This document shows positions 36,131-44,881 of a stretch of 64,000 nucleotides of DNA, in pieces. Position 1 is the stretch's first letter. Every line of letters starts with the position of its first letter. The translations under genes were made by a program, and so were the position numbers. Location: NCBI GenBank assembly GCA_023412475.1, contig JAEYNR010000082.1, forward strand, positions 1-64,000, read 5' to 3'. Origin of the DNA: Fibrobacterota bacterium. GTDB taxonomy: Bacteria; Fibrobacterota; Chitinivibrionia; Chitinivibrionales; Chitinispirillaceae. The notes beneath the pieces were generated by a model. It saw nothing but the letters and a program-made list of their open reading frames with translations. It searched no databases and was not told where the DNA came from.

Positions 36131-37066
36131 ATGCGACAAAAGCACCATAATTGGTTCGTACGCATCTTTAGTTACCCCGCAGTTATTGAAGATCTCCTCA
36201 GATCTTTCATACATGAAGATTTTATTAAAGAGCTTGATTTTAAAACATTAAAAAAGCTCGATCCTAACTTTATACCTGTCTCAGAAAAATCACGCCATGC
36301 TGATGTAATCTATGAAATAAACTTTCATGGTCAGCCCTCTTACATCTACCTTTTTATTGAGTTTCAGTCCACGATCGACCGGTTCATGGCTTTGCGGATG
36401 GCCAGATATACGCTGGAATTCTATGATGAGTTGCGCAGGAGCCGCAAATTAAACTTATTTAATCCATCATTTTCTATTCTCATTTCTAACTCCGACAAGA
36501 GGTGGGATGCACCGGAGAGCTTAAGCGAGCTATTCTATGATTCATCGGTACCAAAGGTGTATATGCCGGAGTTCAGGTATTATAAAATAGCAATAAATGA
36601 AATTCCGAAACGTGAATTGGTAAAGCTTCAAAATGCAGCTTCTGCAGTTTTCTACATTGAAAACAGCACTCCTGTGGAGTTAAATAAAAACTGGGATGAA
36701 CTGGTTAGTATTTTGAAAGAGGTTATAAAAAAGGCCTGTGGGGCAGAAATAATCCAGGACATGATCAATCGGATTTTCAGAATCTATAATATAGATGAGA
36801 ACTCGAATTTGATTAAAGGTATCGATGGTTTAGTGGAGGTTAAAAACATGCTGGAAACAAGAGCAAAGAAATGGGAAAAGGAAGTTTGGGAGAAGGGTAG
36901 AGAGGAAGGAAGAGAAGAAGGCATAGAGAAGGGCATTGAAAAGGGCATTGAACAAACAGCTCTAAATATGATTAAAAACGAAGTGCCAGACGAAAAGATC
37001 GCCCTTTATACAGGCTTGTCAATGGAACAGATTACCAGGCTTCGTGAAAGTGTTAAAAAAGAATAA
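36131..37066 (+). CDS. Rpn family recombination-promoting nuclease/putative transposase
   Basis: 311 residues, the intact member of the family in this window. It has the PD-(D/E)XK core RHADVIYEINFHG then YLFIEFQST, the helix DRFMALRMARYTLEFYDEL, and a C-terminal charged repeat REEGREEGIEKGIEKGIE. The last 30 residues (DEKIALYTGLSMEQITRLRES) resemble the short helical tail of the family. Family members cut DNA and promote horizontal transfer; E. coli has five such genes. It lies between two oppositely oriented polysaccharide blocks, with remnants of other copies at 1615-2812 and 42440. It could be an agent of the local rearrangements, but that is inference. Confidence 0.88.
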   Translation: MRQKHHNWFVRIFSYPAVIEDLLRSFIHEDFIKELDFKTLKKLDPNFIPVSEKSRHADVIYEINFHGQPSYIYLFIEFQSTIDRFMALRMARYTLEFYDELRRSRKLNLFNPSFSILISNSDKRWDAPESLSELFYDSSVPKVYMPEFRYYKIAINEIPKRELVKLQNAASAVFYIENSTPVELNKNWDELVSILKEVIKKACGAEIIQDMINRIFRIYNIDENSNLIKGIDGLVEVKNMLETRAKKWEKEVWEKGREEGREEGIEKGIEKGIEQTALNMIKNEVPDEKIALYTGLSMEQITRLRESVKKE

Positions 37067-37116
37067 AATGAGACGGAAGCAGCTTGAACGGATCAAACTC
37101 ATGTAATTGAAGAAAA

Positions 37117-37160
37117 TACGAAATTCGAAACCCGAAATGCGAAACAGGAATAAGAAAACC
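37117..37160. repeat. Dispersed CGAAATTCGAAAC repeat (Rpn 3' side)
   Basis: ATACGAAATTCGAAACCCG, AAATGCGAAACAGGAATAAG; the same family as 22139-22200 and 28677-28735. A reverse-oriented piece (TTATTTCGAATTTTCC) follows at 37214. Confidence 0.65.
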
Positions 37161-37252
37161 ATCATTATCTACTGTTTTGGAGTTTCTTTCGCATTGGTCT
37201 TGTTCTTAGGGATTTATTTCGAATTTTCCTTTAAGAGTCGGATTTATCCCAA

Positions 37253-37311
37253 TATTGGATTTCTCTCACATTAAAAAAGTATATTTTCCTTATTAAAAGA
37301 AACTATAGTTT
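37253..37311 (+). promoter_or_regulatory. Conserved polysaccharide-cassette leader element (wecE copy 1)
   Basis: ATTGGATTTCTCTCAC, TAAAAAAGTATATTTTCCTT, ATTAAAAGAAACT. It is about 435 bp before wecE 1, further than in copies 2 and 3 because some 250 bp of unrelated A-rich sequence is inserted between element and gene. Confidence 0.7.
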
Positions 37312-37747
37312 CTATCGTAACTATGTATCGGAAAAAAAGCTATTAACCAATAACCTTCTAATATTCAAACAGAAGGAAAATCCAAATCACAAATCTTAAA
37401 CAAATTCCAAATTATAAAAAACTACAATCTAAACAGAGAATAAGAATTTGAGGGTAGCTAAAGTATTTTAACTTGGACTTGTTTGTTTTTTTTTGTTGTG
37501 GAGTTTAGGATCATTTTGGATTTTTGTAGGCAACGTAAAAATGCTTGGTAGTAACGGAATTTAAGATCTCAAATAGGAAGTCTGTAAGGAAAAATCAAAA
37601 AGAGTGCAGCAACAAACCTGAGATAGTGTGCTGTTTTCCAGTTTTCCGGCTCTTGGTTTAGATATTGTTTTGATATTAGCTCTTATTTTTTCTGATTAGT
37701 TTCTTATTTTACTTTTAATATTATATCCATTTTTGGCGCCAAATTCA
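37312..37747. other. Long leader of wecE copy 1
   Basis: No gene. Includes a copy of the TCACAAATCTTAAACAAATTCC-type A-rich repeat near 37390, then sequence shared with the aldolase leader (AGATATTGTTTTGATATTAG) and the TTTTTGGCGCCAAATTC start region shared with wecE 3. Confidence 0.6.
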
Positions 37748-38902
37748 ATGAATATTCCTTTCAACAAACCTTATCTGGCCGGCAAAGAACTCTACTACAT
37801 TGCCGAAAGTGTCAGAAACGGACATCTCTCCGGCAACGGGGTCTTCACCAAAAAATGCCAGGAATTTTTTGAAAGCCGATACGGTTTCAGAAAATGTCTT
37901 CTTACGACCTCCTGCACCGATGCGCTAGAGATGTGCGCCATACTTCTGGATATTCAGCCCGGTGATGAGGTAATTGTCCCATCCTATGCCTTTGTCTCTA
38001 CTGCACTTCCATTTACCCGCCAGGGTGCAAGGATTGTATTTGCGGACAGCCGACCGGACCGTCCAGGTATTGATGAAACCTCGATTGAAGAGCTTATAAC
38101 ACCAAAGACTAAAGCTATCGTAGTGCTGCATTATGCCGGGGTAGCCTGTGATATGGATATTATCATGGCTATTGCCGAGAAATACAACATTTTTGTAGTC
38201 GAAGATGCGGCACATGCGATAGAATCCTTTTATAAAGGAAGAGCTTTGGGTGGAATAGGGCATCTGGGGACTTTTTCATTCCATGAGACAAAAAATATCC
38301 AGTGTGGTGAAGGTGGGTTACTGATAATTAATGATGAACGGTTTATAAAAAGGGCAGAGATAGTGTGGGAGAAGGGCACCAACAGAGCCGCCTTCTTTAG
38401 GGGTGAGATCGACAAATATGGATGGGTGGATACCGGCTCCTCGTTTCTTCCTTCAGACATGGTTGCTGCGTTTTTGTATGGGCAATTGGAGAATCTCGAC
38501 AGGATCCACCAGAGACGGCTATCTATCTGGAACCGTTATTATGAAACACTGAAAAGGTATGAAGATACCGGGGTGATTACTCTTCCGGTGATACCAAAAT
38601 TTGCTTCCAACAACGGCCATATATTTTATTTACTTTTCTCATCGCTGGGCAGAAGAAGTTTCTTTATCCAGAAGATGAAAGAGTATGGATGTGCGTGTGT
38701 ATTTCACTACCTTTCGCTTCATAGAAGTGAATACTACCGCAATCTTCACGATGGCCGGAAGCTAGTAAACGCGGACCGCTACATGGATACTTTGGTACGT
38801 CTTCCGCTTTTTTATGAACTTCCGGAGGAGGGATTTGATTATTTGATTAAGAGAGTGGATGAGGCGTTGGGGGAGATGTTTGTTAAGCAGTTGGTTATTT
38901 AG
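37748..38902 (+). CDS. wecE: dTDP-4-amino-4,6-dideoxygalactose transaminase, copy 1
   Basis: 384 residues from ATG 37748; the family begins at MxIPFNKP, so an upstream TTG is not used. Very close to E. coli WecE in motif order: NKPYLAGKELYYI, TTSCTDALEM, PGDEVIVPSYAFVSTA, HYAGVACDMD, EDAAHA, K182 in FSFHETKN, and KGTNRAAFFRGEIDKYGW. It transfers an amino group from glutamate to dTDP-4-keto-6-deoxyglucose to give dTDP-Fuc4N-type sugars. wecB follows 50 bp downstream, as in enterobacterial common antigen clusters. It is about 95% identical to copy 3 (21 differences over the aligned 389 codons by my count). Confidence 0.93.
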   Translation: MNIPFNKPYLAGKELYYIAESVRNGHLSGNGVFTKKCQEFFESRYGFRKCLLTTSCTDALEMCAILLDIQPGDEVIVPSYAFVSTALPFTRQGARIVFADSRPDRPGIDETSIEELITPKTKAIVVLHYAGVACDMDIIMAIAEKYNIFVVEDAAHAIESFYKGRALGGIGHLGTFSFHETKNIQCGEGGLLIINDERFIKRAEIVWEKGTNRAAFFRGEIDKYGWVDTGSSFLPSDMVAAFLYGQLENLDRIHQRRLSIWNRYYETLKRYEDTGVITLPVIPKFASNNGHIFYLLFSSLGRRSFFIQKMKEYGCACVFHYLSLHRSEYYRNLHDGRKLVNADRYMDTLVRLPLFYELPEEGFDYLIKRVDEALGEMFVKQLVI

Positions 38903-38952
38903 GGTTGTTGTTGGTTGGATAAGATTTCGTTCTTTAAATATAAGGTAAAACG

Positions 38953-40125
38953 ATGAAAAAAATTATACTGGTTGCTGGTGCCAGGCCAAATTTCATGAAA
39001 ATTGCTCCGATCCTAAGAGCATTGGAAAGTTACCCTCAAGTCCAACCGATACTTGTGCATACAGGCCAGCATTATGATGAAAACATGTCTGGTTCTTTTT
39101 TTAAGGAACTGGGGATAAAGCAACCTGACTACCACCTTAACTGTGGTTCTGGAAGCCATGCAGTTCAAACTGCTACAATAATGGTAAAATTTGAAGAAGT
39201 ATGTGTGAAGGAGAAACCGGACCTGGTTTTAGTAGTGGGTGATGTGAATTCAACAATTGCAACGGGTTTGGTTGCCAAAAAGCTTCATATCAAATTGGCA
39301 CATGTTGAGGCAGGGCTTCGTTCTTTTGATCGTAGTATGCCTGAAGAGATAAACCGTCTGGCTACAGATGCGATATCGGATATCTTTTTTACTACAGAAC
39401 CAGAAGGAACAAGGAATCTGATAAAAGAAGGTGTTCCAGAGGGGAAGGTCCATTTTGTGGGTCATGTGATGATAGACAATCTGTTTTATCAGTTATCACG
39501 GCTATCTGAAATTGAAGAGTCGCTTTCTACCTATTCATTAAAATCACGTCTTCAGAAGCCTTATATATGTATGACCATGCACCGGCCTTCAAATGTGGAC
39601 AATAAGGAAACATTGGCCAGTTTGCTTGAAGTTATTGCAAAACTATCAGAGACTGCCCCGGTAATCTTTCCTTGTCATCCAAGGACCAGTAAGCAGATAG
39701 AGACTTTTGGTTTATCAGGTTATTATTCAGCGATTCCTGAGCAAGGCGTTATATCATCCGGTCTTATTATGCTGGATCCATTGGGATACAACGAATTTTT
39801 GTATTTATGGAAGGATGCAGCACTGGTATTAACCGACAGTGGAGGGCTACAAGAGGAGACAACTGCGCTGAAGATACCCTGTATTACTATGCGGGAAAAT
39901 ACAGAACGCCCGATTACAGCGGATTGTGGATCTAACGAAATTGCCGGAACAGATACGGATAAGATATATGAACTGGGGAAAGAAGCACTTTCCGGAAGGT
40001 GGAAAGATTGCCGTATACCGGAGATGTGGGATGGGAAGGCAAGTGAGAGAATTGCAGAGATATTGTTAATAAAGCAATCAGATCTGGAATATGTGAGTGG
40101 TAAAGTTCCAAATGCTGTAGTCTGA
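38953..40125 (+). CDS. wecB: UDP-N-acetylglucosamine 2-epimerase (non-hydrolysing)
   Basis: 390 residues, ribosome site AAGGTAA. Family motifs: GARPNFMKIAPILRAL, VHTGQHYDENMS, LVVGDVNSTIATGLVA, HVEAGLRSFDRSMPEEINR, and C-terminal LTDSGGLQEE followed by R-E-N-TERP. It interconverts UDP-GlcNAc and UDP-ManNAc. The residues fit WecB itself better than the second epimerase at 61897, which has T-E-W in place of T-E-R-P and sits with wbp genes. A downstream WecC dehydrogenase is not present. Confidence 0.92.
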   Translation: MKKIILVAGARPNFMKIAPILRALESYPQVQPILVHTGQHYDENMSGSFFKELGIKQPDYHLNCGSGSHAVQTATIMVKFEEVCVKEKPDLVLVVGDVNSTIATGLVAKKLHIKLAHVEAGLRSFDRSMPEEINRLATDAISDIFFTTEPEGTRNLIKEGVPEGKVHFVGHVMIDNLFYQLSRLSEIEESLSTYSLKSRLQKPYICMTMHRPSNVDNKETLASLLEVIAKLSETAPVIFPCHPRTSKQIETFGLSGYYSAIPEQGVISSGLIMLDPLGYNEFLYLWKDAALVLTDSGGLQEETTALKIPCITMRENTERPITADCGSNEIAGTDTDKIYELGKEALSGRWKDCRIPEMWDGKASERIAEILLIKQSDLEYVSGKVPNAVV

Positions 40126-40202
40126 TAGTATTCAATAAAGGTTCTTTCAAATATAATTTGCGCTGGAATATGCGTATTTTGCTATGGCTATTAAATGGAC
40201 AT

Positions 40203-40320
40203 GTGGACCGCTATGTATATTTTGGTTCAAATTCCTATGTTTTTCCAGAACGGACTTGGAGTTTCTGCTGAAATGAGTGGAAGAGGTGTGGAGATCATCC
40301 TTAAGCAGTTGATTATTCAG
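40203..40320 (+). pseudogene. 3' stub of wecE
   Basis: TGGACCGCTATG, then TTGGT, then TTAAGCAGTTGATTATTCAG aligns with the last 40 codons of the wecE copies (GGACCGCTACATGG ... TTAAGCAGTTGGTTATTTAG) with several indels. No frame is open. It lies between wecB and the flavoprotein gene and marks another old wecE copy. Confidence 0.55.
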
Positions 40321-40368
40321 TTATTAAAGAACTGATCTATATTAAAACAGCAAAATTGGTTAAACTAA

Positions 40369-41928
40369 ATGTTAACAGTTGATGGGCAAAGCTCAATTAA
40401 GGAAAGTTATAGCTATCTTCTTATAGACGAATCCAAATCTACTGGTGGTATACCATCCAAGATTTTTTTTCCTGAAAATGCAGATGATCTTATTTCAATA
40501 ATTTTAAAATCTTCACAGTTAAAGCAACCTTTACGGTTAATTGGAAGTCATACCGGAACTACCGGAGGAGCTATTCCAAATGATAACGAATGGGCAATAT
40601 CATTTACACGAATGAATCACATAGAAAGTGTTGCAACTAACCCTGAAGGTGAGTTAATACTAAAATGTGAACCAGGTGTTACAATATCTACGATTTCGGA
40701 ATTTTTAAATGATGCAGGTAATTTGCAGTATAAAGTACGTGGGCAGGAGTTATTGACGCCAGGATCTCATTTCTATCCACCCGATCCTACCGAAACAACG
40801 GCTCAATTAGGAGGTACGGTAGCAACCAATGCATCTGGAGCTAGATCATTTCGATTTGGGGCTACAAGATGTTCAATTTACGCTTTATCGATTATTACAC
40901 CCAATGCAGAAACATTTACTTTGGTAAGAGGGAATATTGTAGATCCACGTAAAGGGTTTGAAATAATAACTGACCAAGGCAGTAAGATTGTTTTTCCACC
41001 ATTTTCATATCGATCGCCACAAACTAAAAATGCTTCTGGATATTTCTCTAAAGCACCAATGGATTTGATTGATCTTTTTATTGGAAGTGAGGGGACTCTC
41101 GGAATTTTCGCTTCGATTACTGTAAAACTGCAAGAATCCATTAACATAGTAGCTGGGTGCACTTTTTTTAAGACACTGGAAAGTGCTTTTCTATTCGCTG
41201 ATTTTTTACGAAAAGAGAATGATGTCCTTTCGATTGAATTTTTCGATGAAAGTTCATTGAAATTCATTGATGCTTATAGAGAAAGAATGGCCGAGCCGAT
41301 ACCAGAATTTCCTGAAAATTGTACTCAGGCAATACTTTGGGAATTTGCTGAAAAAGAGACTGGTTCGTTTCAGGATAAATATGAGATATGGGAATCCTTT
41401 TTAAATTCTTGTGATTCTTCTTTTGATAATACCTGGAGCGGAATGGAGTCTACAGAAATTGAAAAGCTTAAAAGATTTCGGCATGCACTTCCGGAATCTA
41501 TCAATGCTGCAGTATCATCATTTAAAAATATTTGCCCGTTAATAAGGAAAATAGGTACTGATACGGCGCTTCCTGCAGAGTGTTTTTCATCGGTGTACAA
41601 AGAGTACCTTCGTCTCATAAAGAAAAGTAAGCTTAATCATGCCGCTTTCGGGCATCTTGGCGATTACCATATACACATAAATTTGTTGCCTTCAAATGAA
41701 GATGAATTAAACACTGCACTTGATGCATATGACAATATGATGGAACTTACTATTAAAAATGGTGGTACAATTTCAGCGGAGCATGGCATAGGCAAATTAA
41801 AATGTAAATATCTGGAGAAAATGTATGGAAAAGCAGAAATAGAGGAAATGAAAGCAATTAAACGATCACTGGATCCTCAATGGAGGTTTAACAAGGGTAC
41901 TATTTTTAACTATTTTAAAAGAAAATAG
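40369..41928 (+). CDS. FAD-linked oxidase/dehydrogenase (GlcD/D-lactate dehydrogenase type)
   Basis: 519 residues. An FAD-binding PCMH domain (about 30-250) shows PSKIFFPENADDLISII, SHTGTTGGAIP, the GGTVATNASGARSFRFGATR loop and FIGSEGTLGIFASITVKL. The FAD-oxidase C-terminal domain (about 280-515) has the substrate/metal histidines in FGHLGDYHIHINLL and the typical ISAEHGIGKLK. These enzymes oxidise 2-hydroxy acids or sugar alcohols; GlcD, Dld and alkylglycerone-phosphate synthase are relatives. Its place inside a polysaccharide locus suggests a modified sugar acid or lactate-derived substituent, but no specific substrate can be named. Confidence 0.85.
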   Translation: MLTVDGQSSIKESYSYLLIDESKSTGGIPSKIFFPENADDLISIILKSSQLKQPLRLIGSHTGTTGGAIPNDNEWAISFTRMNHIESVATNPEGELILKCEPGVTISTISEFLNDAGNLQYKVRGQELLTPGSHFYPPDPTETTAQLGGTVATNASGARSFRFGATRCSIYALSIITPNAETFTLVRGNIVDPRKGFEIITDQGSKIVFPPFSYRSPQTKNASGYFSKAPMDLIDLFIGSEGTLGIFASITVKLQESINIVAGCTFFKTLESAFLFADFLRKENDVLSIEFFDESSLKFIDAYRERMAEPIPEFPENCTQAILWEFAEKETGSFQDKYEIWESFLNSCDSSFDNTWSGMESTEIEKLKRFRHALPESINAAVSSFKNICPLIRKIGTDTALPAECFSSVYKEYLRLIKKSKLNHAAFGHLGDYHIHINLLPSNEDELNTALDAYDNMMELTIKNGGTISAEHGIGKLKCKYLEKMYGKAEIEEMKAIKRSLDPQWRFNKGTIFNYFKRK

Positions 41929-41991
41929 AGAGTAGTTAATATCTTTTTTATACAAGCATTATTTCAAATTAGCTCGTATCAATAATCTATA

Positions 41992-42434
41992 CTGGTGTAC
42001 CCTAAACAGGATGGAGTGTTAATTGGAGAACTTCCTGCATTACCAGTTGAAAAAGGCAATGCAGGCCCAGGATTATTGCTAATATTTTGATTGATAAATT
42101 TGTATACCATCTTCCACTCGATCGTCAGCGTAAGAAATTCAAGAACGAGTACGATGTAGATTTTTCAGAGTCATGGTTGTGCGATAATTGCAGGAATGGC
42201 ATATTCTGGCTTGAGCCTGTTTTAAATGGTTATGTCAAAGATATCCTTTCTTCAAACTATCTACAGGCAAATGAAACACCCATTCCAGTTCTTACGAAGG
42301 ATTTCAAATGTATCAGGCTCAAATACTGCTTCGCCAGGGTTATTCCCGTAGCACTGTTGCAAAAATACTGGGTGTCAAGACGAATTGCATATGAATCCGA
42401 AATTAAAACTCGTCTAAGCTATTCTTATTCGTGA
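41992..42434 (+). pseudogene. IS66 family transposase (TnpC) remnant
   Basis: Two frames together read LPALPVEKGNAGPGLL and then, after a frameshift near 42083, IDKFVYHLPLDRQRKKF and YLQANETPIPVLTKD. These are the central IS66 transposase segments that normally run continuously (ends of the zinc finger region, then the start of the DDE domain with the first aspartate in ADET, here ANET). The remainder of the transposase and both ends of the element are missing. It is a dead insertion-sequence fragment. Confidence 0.82.
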
Positions 42435-42439
42435 GCATT

Positions 42440-42560
42440 AGTGTTTCCTTATTTGTGTAATTACTGTTCATTTTTAACTGTAGAATAAGCACTCTATTTA
42501 TATTAAAAGCATCCGAAAGTACCCCAATTGGTTCGTGTGCATCTTGGTTCGCCTCTTATC
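42440..42560 (+). pseudogene. 5' stub and leader of an Rpn family gene
   Basis: GTGTTTCCTTATTTGTGTAA, then CTCTATTTATATTAAAA, GCATCCGAAAGTACCCC and AATTGGTTCGTGTGCATCTT match the leader and first 15 codons of the intact Rpn gene (CTATTTATATTAAAAC, AATTGGTTCGTACGCATCTT). The start codon is lost and the sequence then diverges. Confidence 0.7.
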
Positions 42561-42788
42561 TGATGAAAGTGTAGAGAACTTTTCCCGTTTCTCCCTCGCT
42601 TTCAATTTGTTTGGAGAAAATTCCAGTTCTCAAATTCAAAACCCCCATTCGATTGGTTCAAATAACAATTGGGGTTTCTTTTGAAAATGTTCTTGTTCTT
42701 AGGAAATTATTTCGAATTTCCTGCTTTCTCTTGTGATTTACATTGATTTTCATTCCTCGTTTCTACTTAGTGGATCGGTTTTTGGCCA
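42561..42788. other. Intergenic stretch before wecE copy 2
   Basis: Includes a reverse-orientation dispersed repeat (TTCTTAGGAAATTATTTCG, AATTTCCTGCTTTCTC, 42698-42733) similar to 37199-37230. No gene. Confidence 0.5.
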
Positions 42789-42850
42789 ATATTGGATTTC
42801 TCTTGCCTTAAAAAAGTATATTTTTCTTATTCAAAGAAACTTGTAATTTT
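42789..42850 (+). promoter_or_regulatory. Conserved polysaccharide-cassette leader element (wecE copy 2)
   Basis: ATATTGGATTTCTCTTGCC, AAAAAAGTATATTTTTCTTA, TTCAAAGAAACTTGTAAT, about 140 bp before the truncated wecE. Best match to the copy at 50371. Confidence 0.72.
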
Positions 42851-42987
42851 TAATTCGGGAGTTTGTAAGGAAAAACCGGCTTTTTCAGCTTTCAGGATCT
42901 TAGCTTTCCGATTACTTACGATTAAATGTTTTTTCGATATCAAGTTTCCGATTTTTATTTTTTTTTCCGTTTTTGATGCCAAATTCC

Positions 42988-43431
42988 ATGAACATTCCTT
43001 TCAACAAACCCTATCTGGCCGGCAAAGAGCTCTACTATATTGCCAAAAGTGTCAAAAACGGACATCTCTCCGGTAAAGGGGTTTTTACCAGGAAATGTCA
43101 GGATTTTTTTGAAAGCAGATATGGTTTCAGGAAATGTCTTCTTACGACCTCCTGCACCGATGCTCTTGAGATGTGCACTTTGCTTCTTGATATCAAACCC
43201 GGTGATGAGGTAATTGTTCCTTCATATGCCTTTGTCTCTACTGCACTTCCATTTACCCGCCAGGGTGCAAGGATTGTATTTGCAGACAGCCGGCCCGACC
43301 GTCCGGGTATCGATGAAACCTCCATTGAAGAGCTGATAACTCCAAAGACTAAAGCCATCGTTGTATTGCATTATGCGGGGGTGGCCTGTGATATGGAATA
43401 TAAATTTCCAATGGCGTATTGGTTTGTATAG
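42988..43431 (+). pseudogene. wecE copy 2, truncated at a cassette junction
   Basis: The first 136 codons (MNIPFNKPYLAGKELYYI to HYAGVACDM) are nearly identical to copies 1 and 3. Homology stops abruptly at about 43397 and eleven unrelated residues (EYKFPMAYWFV) run to a stop. The PLP aspartate and Schiff-base lysine are lost, so it cannot be active. The AT-rich flippase operon begins 25 bp later. The clean edge inside a gene that is duplicated on both sides points to insertion by recombination. Confidence 0.9.
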
Positions 43432-43456
43432 AAGGTGTTACTAAAAAGTAATTATA

Positions 43457-44881
43457 ATGTTAAGTAGAATCTTAAAATCAAATTTTTTTAAACAGTTTGC
43501 AGGCTTTGGTCTTGGGCCTATTGCTGGTATGTTTATAAGTTTTTTGACTGTTCCGGTAACGACGAGATTGCTTCTCCCTGAAGAATTCGGAAAAACTTCA
43601 CTATTTACTCTTGTTACATCAATATTTTCTATTGTTGCTTTTTTAGGTTTGGATCAATCTTATGTCAGATTTTATAACATCAAAGATTATTCCAAACAAA
43701 AAATTCTTTTTAACTCTTTTACGATTCCTTTTCTCATTACAATACTGCTTGGCATAGTATCAATATCGTTTATGCATCCAATTTCAATATGGATGTATGG
43801 TTCATATGAGCCAGTATTAATGCTGCTTTTTTTCCCATTTCTAATTTTTACTTTAATAGAAAGATATGCTTTTCTTTCAATTAGAATGCAGCTTAAAGGT
43901 ACTCTTTATTCAACAATAACAATTTTTACACAGTTTTTGTCATTCATACTGCTTCTAATTTTATTATTATCTTATGAAAAATCATTTAGATCAATAATTT
44001 TATCTTCTTATATTTCAATGTTTATCAGATCTTTTATTGTTTTATGGCTGACAAGACAAGATTGGAAATTCAGTAAAGTATTATATGATAAAAATCTTCA
44101 AATAGATTTGCTTAAATTTGCACTACCGCTTATTCCTGCAACTATTATCAGCTGGCTACTTCATTCATTTGATAAAATTGCTATAAGGCAATGGAGTACT
44201 TATGAAGAATTAGGTTTATATGCTGCGGCATATAAATTTGTAAGTCTAATTGCTGTTAGTCAAGTTATATTTACAACTTCGTGGGCTCCAATTGCATATA
44301 AATGGTTTGAAGAGAAAAAAGATAAACGTTATTTTGATCTAATTACCAATGTAGTAACTGTCATTATGTCTCTGATCTATGTTTTTGTTGTTATATCAAG
44401 AGATTTTGTGTATTTGTTTTTAGGAGAAGCATATCGTAATAGCTCTAGTATTTTTATATTTTTACTTTTTATGCCTGTGATGTATACAATTTCTGAAGCA
44501 GCAACAATAGGAATCAGCTTAATGAAAAAAACTGTATATGCATTATATGCTACAATCGTTTCTGCTGTAATCAATTTAATACTAAATTATTTACTTGTTC
44601 CAAATATGGGTGCAACCGGTGCAGCAATTGGAACCTGTGTATCATATATTGTTTTCTTCTGGTTGAGAGTATTTATTACCTGTAAAGTTTGGTATAAAAT
44701 TTCTCTTTCTTCTAATTACATTAATTCGATATGTATGATAATTTTGCTATTTTGTGTTTATTATAAATTGCCGAAATATTGTGAGCTATCAGTAGGTCTA
44801 GGTACACTTATTATTAATATCCCATTTATGATAAGCATAATAAAAAGATTAAAAATTCCTAGTATTGAGGTAATAAAATAA
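43457..44881 (+). CDS. Wzx-type O-unit flippase (second)
   Basis: 474 residues, 12-14 hydrophobic helices; the opening KQFAGFGLGPIAGMFISFLTVPVTTRLLLPEEFGKTSL is typical of O-antigen flippases of the MATE/PST superfamily. It is A/T-rich, with codon use unlike the flanking wecE genes. It is the first gene of a six-gene block with overlapping or nearly overlapping starts: TAATG here with the dehydratase. A separate flippase lies at 28930, suggesting two polysaccharide repeat units or a replaced cassette. Confidence 0.9.
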   Translation: MLSRILKSNFFKQFAGFGLGPIAGMFISFLTVPVTTRLLLPEEFGKTSLFTLVTSIFSIVAFLGLDQSYVRFYNIKDYSKQKILFNSFTIPFLITILLGIVSISFMHPISIWMYGSYEPVLMLLFFPFLIFTLIERYAFLSIRMQLKGTLYSTITIFTQFLSFILLLILLLSYEKSFRSIILSSYISMFIRSFIVLWLTRQDWKFSKVLYDKNLQIDLLKFALPLIPATIISWLLHSFDKIAIRQWSTYEELGLYAAAYKFVSLIAVSQVIFTTSWAPIAYKWFEEKKDKRYFDLITNVVTVIMSLIYVFVVISRDFVYLFLGEAYRNSSSIFIFLLFMPVMYTISEAATIGISLMKKTVYALYATIVSAVINLILNYLLVPNMGATGAAIGTCVSYIVFFWLRVFITCKVWYKISLSSNYINSICMIILLFCVYYKLPKYCELSVGLGTLIINIPFMISIIKRLKIPSIEVIK

